Assembly (NCBI GenBank): GCA_016722045.1
Contig: JADKGY010000029.1
Span: forward strand, 186,001-250,000
Direction: 5' to 3'
Source of the DNA: Candidatus Opimibacter skivensis
GTDB lineage: Bacteria; Bacteroidota; Bacteroidia; Chitinophagales; Saprospiraceae
Length of the DNA: 64,000 nt
Shown here: positions 1 to 8,215 of the stretch, in pieces
How positions within the stretch are numbered: position 1 is the stretch's first letter
Layout: each line of letters begins with the position of its first letter
Notes under the pieces: model-generated
Seen by the model: the letters and a program-made list of their open reading frames with translations, nothing else
What the model was told of the DNA's origin: nothing
Database searches by the model: none
Position numbers and translations under genes: made by a program

Positions 1-1054
1 GAATTCCAAATCCCTGTTGGGTCACCGTAGAAGTTCGTTCAAAATTGAAACCCTCGTTTTGCAGCAGATATCCGGCCGATAAAAGGATGCTTGTCTTTGA
101 ACCAGTTTTATATCCTACTCCACCACCAACATTAATATTCCAGCCTGCAGAATATTCATTTTTTAATCCCGGAATAAACCCTGCTCCAGCTTCAGCAAAT
201 AAGTTGAAAGAATGAAAATACGCAGCGGAAGGTTTGATGGCCAATGTAAGTGAAGATTGTTCTGTGACTTCTGAAAAGAAAATAGATTCCAAAGGCACAG
301 GATCATATGTATAATGATGCTCTGGCGCGTCAGCAGGCATAAACTCCACATCATCGGGTATCACTGTGATACCGACAGTTTTGGATACAATCGAAGGTGA
401 TGTATTTGGAATGACGATCAATTCATTATTCACTGCATTAGGTGCTGTAGAAAATACGTCTTCTTTATTGACAACCTTTGGACTTTGTTTTATATCTGTA
501 TTTGGATTTTGTGTTATATCCGTTTTTGAGATTTGTGTTATATCAGTTTTTGAGATTTGCCTTATATCAGTTTTTGCAATTTGTTCATTTTCAATTGTAC
601 TACTTTGTTGAGTTACAGATTTCTCCATTGCATTTTTAGCCGGCGCATGACTATGATCAACAGATGGCTTTATTTCAGAGATAGTAGGTTGAACAACTTT
701 CTTTGATGATTTCGAAGATCTGGTTGTATTTGACTTCTCAGTTTTGGATTCGGAAAATTGAATATTGTCCTTATCCACAATTGCTTTTGACAATTGTGCA
801 ACATCACTTTTATTTTTTTCAGTGACTACGGGTGCAGGCAATACAGGAGCTTGTATTTTATTTTCCCTATTCACATAAAATAGCACACCTCCGATAGCGA
901 CGGCGATAGCAAGACCTCCGAACCACCAGAAGATTCCTTTCTTTCGGCGATTGGTTTCAAGGAGGCTGATCATTTCATTCCTGTGCTGATCATCCACAGG
1001 GAAATGTTTCTCCTCCCATTTTTTCCGCAATTGATCATCGAAACTATTGTTCAT
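1..1054 (-). CDS. Anti-sigma-factor-like membrane protein with barrel-like tail (partial, runs off window)
   Basis: The frame is open from an ATG at 1054 to the window edge, about 351 codons. A charged cytoplasmic stretch (residues 1-40, starting MNNSFDDQLRKKWEEKHF) is followed by one membrane segment (about 41-61, rich in W, G and V). A Lys/Ser-rich spacer holds five copies of an eight-residue repeat of the type KTDITQIS (about 155-190). The last part (from about 250) has alternating aromatic and glycine residues, as in outer-membrane beta-barrels. The ATG overlaps the stop of the ECF sigma gene (ATGA), so the two are probably translationally coupled and this protein probably restrains the sigma factor. 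The family name is inferred from context and topology; no conserved anti-sigma motif is obvious. Confidence 0.7.
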   Translation of the reverse strand, partial: MNNSFDDQLRKKWEEKHFPVDDQHRNEMISLLETNRRKKGIFWWFGGLAIAVAIGGVLFYVNRENKIQAPVLPAPVVTEKNKSDVAQLSKAIVDKDNIQFSESKTEKSNTTRSSKSSKKVVQPTISEIKPSVDHSHAPAKNAMEKSVTQQSSTIENEQIAKTDIRQISKTDITQISKTDITQNPNTDIKQSPKVVNKEDVFSTAPNAVNNELIVIPNTSPSIVSKTVGITVIPDDVEFMPADAPEHHYTYDPVPLESIFFSEVTEQSSLTLAIKPSAAYFHSFNLFAEAGAGFIPGLKNEYSAGWNINVGGGVGYKTGSKTSILLSAGYLLQNEGFNFERTSTVTQQGFGI

Positions 1055-1610
1055 TTCAATGCTGTTTTATATTCTTTTGATAAATTTTCTTTCAATTTCT
1101 TGCGTGCTTCATGCACATGCCATTTTGATGTTCCTTCAGAAATATTCAACATCGTGCTTATTTCTTTGTGTGTATACCCGTCGATAGCAAAAGATTAAAT
1201 ACCTGTCTGTCCATCGGTGAAAGCTGTTGAATCATCCCCATGACACGATCGATATCTATTTCTCCTGACCAATGTCCGGAATCTCCATTAGACCAAAGAG
1301 GCTCCTGTACGATTTGGCCCTGGTAAATATGGACCTGGTAATGTTTTTGTTGCGAACGGAATTCATCGATGATACTTCTCAGGGTAATCTTTGAAACCCA
1401 GGCTTTGAATGAACCGGTGTGATCAAAATCCTTAAGGTGTAACAGAACTTTTAGAAAAGCCAGATTGAGACGAGCACCGGCTTCCTGTCTGTCTCTGCAA
1501 TATCTGATGCAGATAGACATCATATAACTGTAGCATTGATCGTATAGAAGGATCTGGGATTTCTTGTCCCCCTCAATACATTGCCTTATCAGTCGTTCTT
1601 CTATCTTCAT
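1051..1610 (-). CDS. ECF RNA polymerase sigma-70 factor, interrupted by a one-base frameshift
   Basis: This is an ECF-type sigma factor that would direct RNA polymerase to a small regulon. Region 2 is recognisable (residues about 10-90: LIRQCIEGDKKSQILLYDQC, then SFKAWVSKITLRSIIDEFR), followed by the start of region 4 (MIQQLSPMDRQVFNL). The frame then stops early. Allowing one extra T in the T-run (plus-strand A-run 1189-1192) restores the rest of region 4, including FAIDGYTHKEIS and EGTSKWHVHEARKKL. The restored frame ends in a TGA that overlaps the ATG of the downstream anti-sigma-like gene. The restored protein has about 186 residues, normal for the family. The intact tail and the ATGA overlap favour a sequencing error over decay. 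Confidence 0.8.
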
Positions 1611-1705
1611 TGCTTAAGTGTAGAAAAGGCTACTAACAAGTCATTCCCTCTAAATGACAAGTTAGCAGCCCTTTTCTCAAAAAGAGATCAAAAAGATCCT
1701 CTCTG

Positions 1706-4700
1706 TCATTCCAGTTTTAAAAACCGGCTGTAGTAGTTCTGATTTTCACCCTTGAGGTTTATGTGAAAAAGCCCGGATGAAAGTTGTCCTACTTCAACAG
1801 GGAGGATACTATTGGAACTCCTTGCGCTGCCTCTGTATACTACCTGTCCCTGCATATCGACGATTTGGACATCATATGTCGCCTGGAGGACAGGCATTTT
1901 AATATTTATTTCATTTTTTGCAGGATTAGGATACAATTGCAATTCCTGTGCAACAGGTTGATCGACTGCAGTTGTGCCCTGGTTGACAATCAATGTCACC
2001 TGTAATCTTTCAGGATCTGCCTGTGTTATTGTCACCCATACATCCGGTGAATGAATACCCGGAATATCATAACTGATCCTGTATGTACCAAAAGCAAGAT
2101 CAGGAAATTTGAAACTTCCATCTGCACCGCTGATCGTAAAGTCTAATGGTTCGCCTGCTTCATTCTTTAATATGACCTCTACATTTGGTAGTCCCACTAC
2201 TTCACGTGGCTCATTTCCTGAACTTGCCACGATATGATGTGGATCCAGAACACCTCCTCCGATAACACCTCCACCCGGAGTACCTGTGGTATGTTTCATC
2301 GAAATATCTGTCGTGTATGGCAACCAATTAGGGATGAATGCAAGATCTGCATCTTCCCATGTTGTACTGCTGAGGTGATATGTTGGAATATATTGAGCAT
2401 AACCAACTGTACCCGGGAGCAATGATGCTTTCACGAGGAAGGCACCATTGGACAGATTGTTGAAAGTATAGAATCCATAATCTCCTGCCTGTGTTGAATC
2501 AATCAATTCAAAAGGTTCGCCGTTAGAATTAGTATTGTATAAATACACTCTGGCAGCAAGATGAGAAAGACTATCAGCGAATACAAATCCACTGATTTCA
2601 TTTACACCTCCATTGATGGTGTCGTATGAACATGCGTTTGACACACATCCCACTGCATCGATAACGGTGACACAAACATTTGGATCCCCAAAATCAATGA
2701 TCTGACTTTCTCCGGTTGCGCCATTGGACCACTGATACAAAAATGGAGGTACGCCCCATGCATTGGCAGTATATAATACTCCGCCAGGATTGGGCTCTGT
2801 TGAAATGTAAACACCACAAGAATCAGTGATACCAAAATCCAAATCAAAACATGCTGTCGACGAACATCCATTGAAAGAATTAAATGTCACGCAATATGTT
2901 CCCTCCTGAGTAACTGTAATGATATTTCCCTGCTGACCATTTGACCAGATGAATGTACCCTGGTTGATAGCGCCTCCATACCATGATTGAGCTGTCAGCA
3001 CTGCACCACCATTGAAATAACTTACATCAATATATACCTGACACGGATTAAAGGTCGTATCGACACATGCTGTAGATACACAACCAAATGTATTTGTCGC
3101 GGTGACACATACATATTCATTCGGTGTAGCTATCGGAGTTATGTCATTTGTATCGCCATTTGTCCACAGGTATGAAAATGTTCCATAACCCCATGAATAA
3201 GCCTGAGCATACCATTGATTCGTGACAGGATCCTGGTATTGGGTGACCCATGTAGCACATGCATATTGAAGACTATCAAAATCAACATACACACATGCTT
3301 CTGTGACACATGTTGAACTCAAAGTGGCCGTCACACAATATTCACCATTTGCATGAACAGTGATTGTAGCTGTTGAATCGCCATTTGACCATGCGTATGT
3401 CGCTGTGTTCGATCCCCATCCGAATATCGGATCAGAGAAGACGGTCAATACAGCAGTGACTGTATCTACGTATTGAACATCTACCCATGCATAACATGAT
3501 TGACTATTGTCAAAACACGCTGTAGCTGTGCAGCCCTCTGCATTAGTGGCCGTGACACAATATTCAAATGATGGATCCTGTGGATAGATAATATCTAAAG
3601 TATCACCTGTATTCCACAGATACGTAGCATACCCATTGAAAATACCTGGGAACGCCTGCAGAGCCACAGTATTTGAATCTACATAGACCACGGATATGTA
3701 TACATAGCATGAATCATTGAAAACACCATATTTATAACATGCTGTAGCACTACATCCGGTAGTGTCATATGCCGTCACACAATATGTCCCGGGTGCATTG
3801 GGATAAATAGTAGCACCGTATTCTCCGGTACTCCAATAGAATACGATCGGATCTACTCCCGATGCGACAGCTGTTAATCCTCCGATATTCGGATCTTCAA
3901 AAATACCTACGGTACAAACATTAGGATCATTAAGTATGACACAGGTTGAGAATACACAATCTGTGGCGTCTGTCATCGTGACGCAATATGTACCTGGTAA
4001 AACATTGTTGATGTCCCATGTGGTCTCACCCGTACTCCATAAATATGTAAATGGTGCTGTTCCAAAATCAAAAGCCTGCAAATAATAAGTGCCATTGCTG
4101 TTGATTGATGAAGAAATGTAACCAAAGCAACCTGGGAATGTATCCAGTACGAAATAAAAACTATCAATACCAGTGCAACCCCATGGAAAGCCTACCTCAA
4201 CGGTATAAACTCCTGTAGCCTGAGGGTATATGGTTTGCGTCGTCGCACCAGTGTTCCATAGATAGCTCACATTTGCGTTGATAAATGTATAAGCGGTGAG
4301 GCTATTCAATGCGCCAGGATTTGATTCTTCAAGAATATAAACAGAGCATGAATCAATGACGATGTTGGCGCAATAGACAAAATCGGCCTGTAGATCATAC
4401 GGGCCCGAATTAAGCACAGTAAAATACTGCGTAAGCAATGCGCTAAAGCAATCTACCATTGAAACCTCAACAGTACCCACCACATTCAGTTGCGGTGGAG
4501 CAAAATCCAACGAATAATTGCCACTGGCATTCGTATAAAGAGATTCATATACAATCGTAGAATCCGAATAAATAGCGTATACGATGACATTGACGCTATC
4601 CATGAGATTCCCGTTGGAATCTGTCACAGTACCGTGAACATGTACGTTTTGCTGACCGAACATTCTGGCCATTCCAAATGCTGTAAAGAGGGCAATGAGT

Positions 4701-4720
4701 AAAAGTTTTCTGCTGAACAT
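1706..4720 (-). CDS. Secreted SprB-like repeat adhesin with T9SS sorting domain
   Basis: A 1004-residue exported surface protein of unknown ligand. A signal peptide (residues 1-23, ending MFGQ) is followed by a carboxypeptidase-regulatory-like beta domain (about 24-110). Then come eight repeats of about 65-80 residues, each starting with a Cys, carrying Y.WS(T/N)G in the middle and closing with YCVTATD..GC..TAC; this is the pattern of SprB-type repeats in gliding Bacteroidota. A region with Cna-B/SdrD-like beta domains follows (about 715-910), and a T9SS type A tail starting LYPNPAKNEINI ends the protein. The paired cysteines suggest disulfides outside the cell. The start fits the signal peptide. 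It is a single transcription unit downstream of the sigma/anti-sigma pair. Confidence 0.85.
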   Translation of the reverse strand: MFSRKLLLIALFTAFGMARMFGQQNVHVHGTVTDSNGNLMDSVNVIVYAIYSDSTIVYESLYTNASGNYSLDFAPPQLNVVGTVEVSMVDCFSALLTQYFTVLNSGPYDLQADFVYCANIVIDSCSVYILEESNPGALNSLTAYTFINANVSYLWNTGATTQTIYPQATGVYTVEVGFPWGCTGIDSFYFVLDTFPGCFGYISSSINSNGTYYLQAFDFGTAPFTYLWSTGETTWDINNVLPGTYCVTMTDATDCVFSTCVILNDPNVCTVGIFEDPNIGGLTAVASGVDPIVFYWSTGEYGATIYPNAPGTYCVTAYDTTGCSATACYKYGVFNDSCYVYISVVYVDSNTVALQAFPGIFNGYATYLWNTGDTLDIIYPQDPSFEYCVTATNAEGCTATACFDNSQSCYAWVDVQYVDTVTAVLTVFSDPIFGWGSNTATYAWSNGDSTATITVHANGEYCVTATLSSTCVTEACVYVDFDSLQYACATWVTQYQDPVTNQWYAQAYSWGYGTFSYLWTNGDTNDITPIATPNEYVCVTATNTFGCVSTACVDTTFNPCQVYIDVSYFNGGAVLTAQSWYGGAINQGTFIWSNGQQGNIITVTQEGTYCVTFNSFNGCSSTACFDLDFGITDSCGVYISTEPNPGGVLYTANAWGVPPFLYQWSNGATGESQIIDFGDPNVCVTVIDAVGCVSNACSYDTINGGVNEISGFVFADSLSHLAARVYLYNTNSNGEPFELIDSTQAGDYGFYTFNNLSNGAFLVKASLLPGTVGYAQYIPTYHLSSTTWEDADLAFIPNWLPYTTDISMKHTTGTPGGGVIGGGVLDPHHIVASSGNEPREVVGLPNVEVILKNEAGEPLDFTISGADGSFKFPDLAFGTYRISYDIPGIHSPDVWVTITQADPERLQVTLIVNQGTTAVDQPVAQELQLYPNPAKNEINIKMPVLQATYDVQIVDMQGQVVYRGSARSSNSILPVEVGQLSSGLFHINLKGENQNYYSRFLKLE

Positions 4721-5036
4721 AGTGTTATAGTTAATTAGAATTCGAAAATAATCTGTTTCAAAGCATAGTACGGAATAGACAGGGGAAGGGTTGGGTATTC
4801 GGCTTATTTTTTGCTTTTTCTGCCCCTTTTACCCCCCGACCCCCTGAAAAAGGGGGAGTTGCATAACTTCATCCGAAAACTTATAAACTCAATTGTCATT
4901 AAGAAACTTACGTGGTATAAGATTTCGCTCCTATGGAGCTTAAAATTTTACTTCCTTGTCTTTTTGTTACAGATATTCCGGCCCTATGGGCCTCAAGTAT
5001 TTTATTCATGGGCAATTTCTTATAAGAATTATATTC

Positions 5037-5121
5037 ATTTAACGGAGCTCCGTAGGAGTGTTATCTCTGTAGCACGCAGTGCGAAAGAGGATTTCCAGCT
5101 CCGTAGGAGCGATATATTGTA
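5037..5121 (+). repeat. Dispersed double-palindrome element (AGCTCCGTAGGAGC type), copy 1
   Basis: Two copies of AGCTCCGTAGGAG(C/T) flank a 45-50 base spacer containing TCTCTGTAGCACG and AGTGCGAAAGAGG. The same arrangement recurs at 50961-51031. Both copies lie about 70-130 bases upstream of a plus-strand gene. Confidence 0.7.
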
Positions 5122-5173
5122 GCGCGACACATCTGTTTCATTCCATAAAATCTTTAATGGTTTTACCACCTTT

Positions 5174-5213
5174 GATCACTCGATCACCAGATCACTCGAT
5201 CACTCGATCACTA
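5174..5213 (+). repeat. GATC octamer tandem repeat (GATCACTC/GATCACCA), copy 1
   Basis: Five 8-bp units of GATCAC(T/C)(C/A) in a row, each with one GATC site. Related tracts occur at 11757-11803, 23163-23217 and 52755-52797. Confidence 0.8.
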
Positions 5214-5237
5214 AATCCCCTATTTTACGGCCTCAAC

Positions 5238-6515
5238 ATGTCAAATATTCCATTAGCTGAGCGGATGAGGCCCAGATCTATCGCGGAGATCCTGGGACAG
5301 GAGCACCTTCTGAGTGAGGGGGCTATCCTACTGAAGGCTATTCGCTCAGGGAAGATTCCTTCTATGATCTTGTGGGGACCCCCGGGCGTCGGTAAGACGA
5401 CCCTGGCCAGGGTGATTGCCGGAGAGATGAACCGGTCCTTTATTGCTTTATCCGCTATCAATAGCGGAGTCAAGGATGTGCGGGATGCAATAGACCAGGC
5501 AAAAAAGCAGAAATATTTTGACAGACCGGGACCTATTTTGTTTATTGATGAGATACACCGTTTTAGTAAATCACAGCAGGATTCACTTTTAGGTGCCGTT
5601 GAAGATGGGACCATCACACTTATCGGCGCGACTACTGAAAATCCTTCTTTTGAAGTGATCTCCGCTCTTCTCTCACGAAGCCAGGTATATGTATTGAAAC
5701 CACTTGATGACGATACGATGAGAAAACTCATCAAACGGACCATTGAGCAGGATCCTGAGTTGAAAGAAAAAAATATCCTCATCGAAGAAGATTCTGCCCT
5801 TCTTCAACTGACAGGAGGTGATGCCCGAAAATTACTTTCCGCTTTAGAAATTATCACCAGTCAGCCGGGAAAGGATGTCATCATCAATAATGCCATTGTT
5901 CAGGAAGCCATTCAGCGAAATATTGCATTGTATGATAAAGGTGGTGATCAACATTATGATATCATTTCTGCTTTTATCAAATCCATGCGTGGCTCTGATC
6001 CAAACGCAGCTGTATATTGGCTGGCCAGAATGCTCCATGGTGGAGAAGATATAAAATTCATCGCCCGACGCATGGTCATTCTTGCAGCAGAAGACATAGG
6101 CCTTGCCAATCCAAATGCACTATTGCTTGCTCAATCCTGTGCTGATGCCATTCATTTTGTCGGCATGCCTGAGGCACGAATCATTCTTTCAGAAGCCGTG
6201 ATCTATCTCGCTACAAGTCCGAAATCAAATGCAGCATATGATGCCATCGGTGCTGCAATGCAATATGTCAATGAGACAGGTCCATTGCCCGTACCTCTCC
6301 ATCTGCGGAATACGCCAACTCAAATGATGAAAAATATGGGTTATGGTAAAGGATATGAATACAGCCATCAATACGAAGGAAATTTTTCACCACAGGAGTA
6401 TATGCCGGATGATGTAGCCGGTACTGCTTTTTATAAACCGGGGGATAATAAACATGAACAGGAGATCGCCAGTAGGATGAGGAACTGGTGGAAAGAGAAG
6501 TATGGTAAGCAGTAA
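5238..6515 (+). CDS. rarA: Replication-associated recombination protein A (RarA/MgsA), AAA+ ATPase
   Basis: A clamp-loader-like AAA+ ATPase that acts at stalled replication forks. The N-terminus MSNIPLAERMRPRSIAEILG is typical of the family. Walker A is GPPGVGKTT, Walker B is ILFIDEIHRF, and sensor 1 is GATTENPSF; the C-terminal tetramerisation domain includes RMLHGGEDIKFIARR and NTPTQMMK. The start is placed at ATG 5238: the frame is open further upstream to 5079, but that stretch is repeat DNA without conservation. The protein has 425 residues, usual for RarA. It appears monocistronic. Confidence 0.95.
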   Translation: MSNIPLAERMRPRSIAEILGQEHLLSEGAILLKAIRSGKIPSMILWGPPGVGKTTLARVIAGEMNRSFIALSAINSGVKDVRDAIDQAKKQKYFDRPGPILFIDEIHRFSKSQQDSLLGAVEDGTITLIGATTENPSFEVISALLSRSQVYVLKPLDDDTMRKLIKRTIEQDPELKEKNILIEEDSALLQLTGGDARKLLSALEIITSQPGKDVIINNAIVQEAIQRNIALYDKGGDQHYDIISAFIKSMRGSDPNAAVYWLARMLHGGEDIKFIARRMVILAAEDIGLANPNALLLAQSCADAIHFVGMPEARIILSEAVIYLATSPKSNAAYDAIGAAMQYVNETGPLPVPLHLRNTPTQMMKNMGYGKGYEYSHQYEGNFSPQEYMPDDVAGTAFYKPGDNKHEQEIASRMRNWWKEKYGKQ

Positions 6516-6547
6516 TCAGTATTCAGTGTTCAGTATTCAGTAAAAAA
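6509..6547 (+). repeat. Imperfect heptamer repeat (CAGTATT) after rarA
   Basis: Five or so units of CAGTATT/CAGTGTT begin a few bases before the rarA stop codon (TAA at 6513-6515). The same unit reappears after the BatA gene at 47150-47190. The rest of the gap to 6701 is AT-rich with no gene. Confidence 0.65.
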
Positions 6548-6701
6548 AAGAAGAACGCTGATTGTTTAAATATTTCTAAGTGGCTTTCTAAGTGTCCTAT
6601 GTGTCTATGTGGTAAAATTTATGAAGTAGATTTAATTACCGAAATTAGCAGCTTTCGAAATCTAAATTCTAAAATCCAAATATTAAAATCCAAAATTTAC
6701 G

Positions 6702-8009
6702 ATGATCATATATAAGTTCGGTGGAACATCTTTAGGTACAGCGGAAAGAATGAAATCTGTAGCTGATCTCGTCGTACGTGATGACCTACAAAAGATCATT
6801 GTCTTGTCTGCTGTATCAGGTACCACAGATATGCTGATAAAAATCGCCAGGTCTACCGGGAAGCAAGGAGAAGAGATCATCAGTCAGATGGAAAAGCAGT
6901 ATGCAGAATATATCCAGGCATTATTTTCAAAAGAAGAAAACCTTCTTGAAGCAAAAAATTTCTTGGAAGCTATATTCGATGGACTCAGGACAGGCATTAC
7001 AAAAGCACTCCCACGTGACGAACGTTTGTTTGTCGCCTATGGAGAAATGATATCCTCTTCATTTTTTATTAATCTTTTACTTGAGCGGGGTATCGATGCT
7101 GCCTTTCTTTCTGCTCTTGATTTTATGATCGCTACAGATGGAGAGCCCAATATGCCCGCCATAAAATATTTTATACGGGAATCCTTGGATAAAGTCGGAG
7201 AAAAAAATATCTATGTGACTCAGGGTTATATCTGCAAAAATGAAAAAAATGAAATAGATAATCTCCGACGAGGTGGAAGTGATTATTCAGCCACGATCAT
7301 CGGTGCTGCATTGAATGCTGATGAAATTCAGATCTGGACAGATATCGATGGTGTGCACAACAATGATCCACGCATCGTCAGGAAAACAAGCCGCATTGAT
7401 GAACTCAGCTATGCTGAAGCTGCAGAGCTTGCCTATTTCGGTGCAAAGATCCTACATCCACTATGTGTTCGTCCTGCCCGCGAAGCAAAAGTCCCTATCC
7501 GTCTGCTCAATACGTTGAATCCTTCGGCTGAAGGAACCATCATCCAAAGTGAAAATCAAAAAGAAGCCGCTGGTGTCAAAGCCGTTGCTGCCAAAGACGG
7601 AATCATCGCCATCAATATCCGTTCGTCATACATGCTCATGGCGTATGGTTTTCTGAAAAAGATATTCGAAGTCTTTGAACATTTCAAAACATCAGTGGAC
7701 ATGGTCACCACTGCAGAAGTCGCCGTCTCCCTGACGATTGATGACGACAGCAATCTCGATCAGATTGTAACCGAACTCGAAAAATATTGCACCATCACCA
7801 TTGACCGAAACCAAACCATCATCTGTGTAGTCGGTGCTTTCCGTAAAGACGATGCAGGTATCGCAGTCCAGGTACTCGAGCCACTAAAGGACATTCCGAT
7901 CAGGATGATTTCTTCCGGTGGAAGTGAAAGTAATATTTCAGTATTGATAGATTCAAAATACAAACAGCAGGCACTGGAGGCGTTGAATCGGGATTTGTTT
8001 GGTCATTAG
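6702..8009 (+). CDS. lysC: Aspartate kinase
   Basis: Phosphorylates L-aspartate to aspartyl-4-phosphate, the first step towards lysine, threonine, methionine and diaminopimelate. The N-terminal KFGGTSLG and the LRRGGSDYSAT motif are the nucleotide and substrate sites of the amino-acid kinase fold (residues 1-280). Two ACT regulatory domains follow (about 300-370 and 375-435), so feedback inhibition by lysine or threonine is expected. It has 435 residues, normal for a monofunctional enzyme; there is no fused homoserine dehydrogenase. The start ATG has no competing upstream candidate. It stands alone between rarA and a convergent surface-protein gene. Confidence 0.93.
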   Translation: MIIYKFGGTSLGTAERMKSVADLVVRDDLQKIIVLSAVSGTTDMLIKIARSTGKQGEEIISQMEKQYAEYIQALFSKEENLLEAKNFLEAIFDGLRTGITKALPRDERLFVAYGEMISSSFFINLLLERGIDAAFLSALDFMIATDGEPNMPAIKYFIRESLDKVGEKNIYVTQGYICKNEKNEIDNLRRGGSDYSATIIGAALNADEIQIWTDIDGVHNNDPRIVRKTSRIDELSYAEAAELAYFGAKILHPLCVRPAREAKVPIRLLNTLNPSAEGTIIQSENQKEAAGVKAVAAKDGIIAINIRSSYMLMAYGFLKKIFEVFEHFKTSVDMVTTAEVAVSLTIDDDSNLDQIVTELEKYCTITIDRNQTIICVVGAFRKDDAGIAVQVLEPLKDIPIRMISSGGSESNISVLIDSKYKQQALEALNRDLFGH

Positions 8010-8014
8010 TAAAC

Positions 8015-8212
8015 GCAAATCTGAAATTTGCTGACACGGAAGCTTAGGCACAGCCTAAGCTTAACGGCATAGCATATTTGATGCAAACTGCGTTTGCATC
8101 AAATATCATGTTTAATTTTTATTTTATGAAAAAATGAAAAACATTTTAAAAAACGAAAATCGATAAGCTTAGGTTGCACCTAAGCTTTCGCGTCTGCAAA
8201 ACTCCGTTTTGC
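8015..8212. repeat. Five-hairpin composite palindromic element, copy 1
   Basis: Five inverted repeats lie in series: GCAAAT..ATTTGC (8015-8031), AAGCTTAGG..CCTAAGCTT (8040-8062), ATTTGATGCAAAC..GTTTGCATCAAAT (8076-8104), AAGCTTAGG..CCTAAGCTT (8165-8187), and GCAAAAC..GTTTTGC (8196-8212). The same five appear in reverse order at 30048-30217. Here the element fills the gap between two convergent genes, so it may act as a bidirectional terminator, but its complexity exceeds that need. Confidence 0.85.
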
Positions 8213-8215
8213 GCG

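Larger units (their letters stand above)
4721..5237. other. Intergenic region rich in small palindromes and tandem repeats; no gene
   Basis: This stretch has no convincing protein. It holds a G/C run pair (CCCCC...GGGGG near 4835-4855), several palindromes of the GCTCCtAcGGAGC type (from about 4928 to 5110), and GATC octamers just before rarA. Open frames through it are made of repeats and lack any family signature. Confidence 0.6.

Noticed and set aside
366..611. 81-codon plus-strand frame with ISVFEIC repeats
   Set aside because: Antisense of the KTDITQIS repeats in the anti-sigma-like gene.
5079..5237. N-terminal extension of RarA
   Set aside because: The added 53 residues come from palindromes and GATC octamers; the family start MSNIPLAERMRP begins at 5238.
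5225..5782. 185-codon minus-strand frame inside rarA
   Set aside because: Antisense shadow of a highly conserved gene; no motif of its own.
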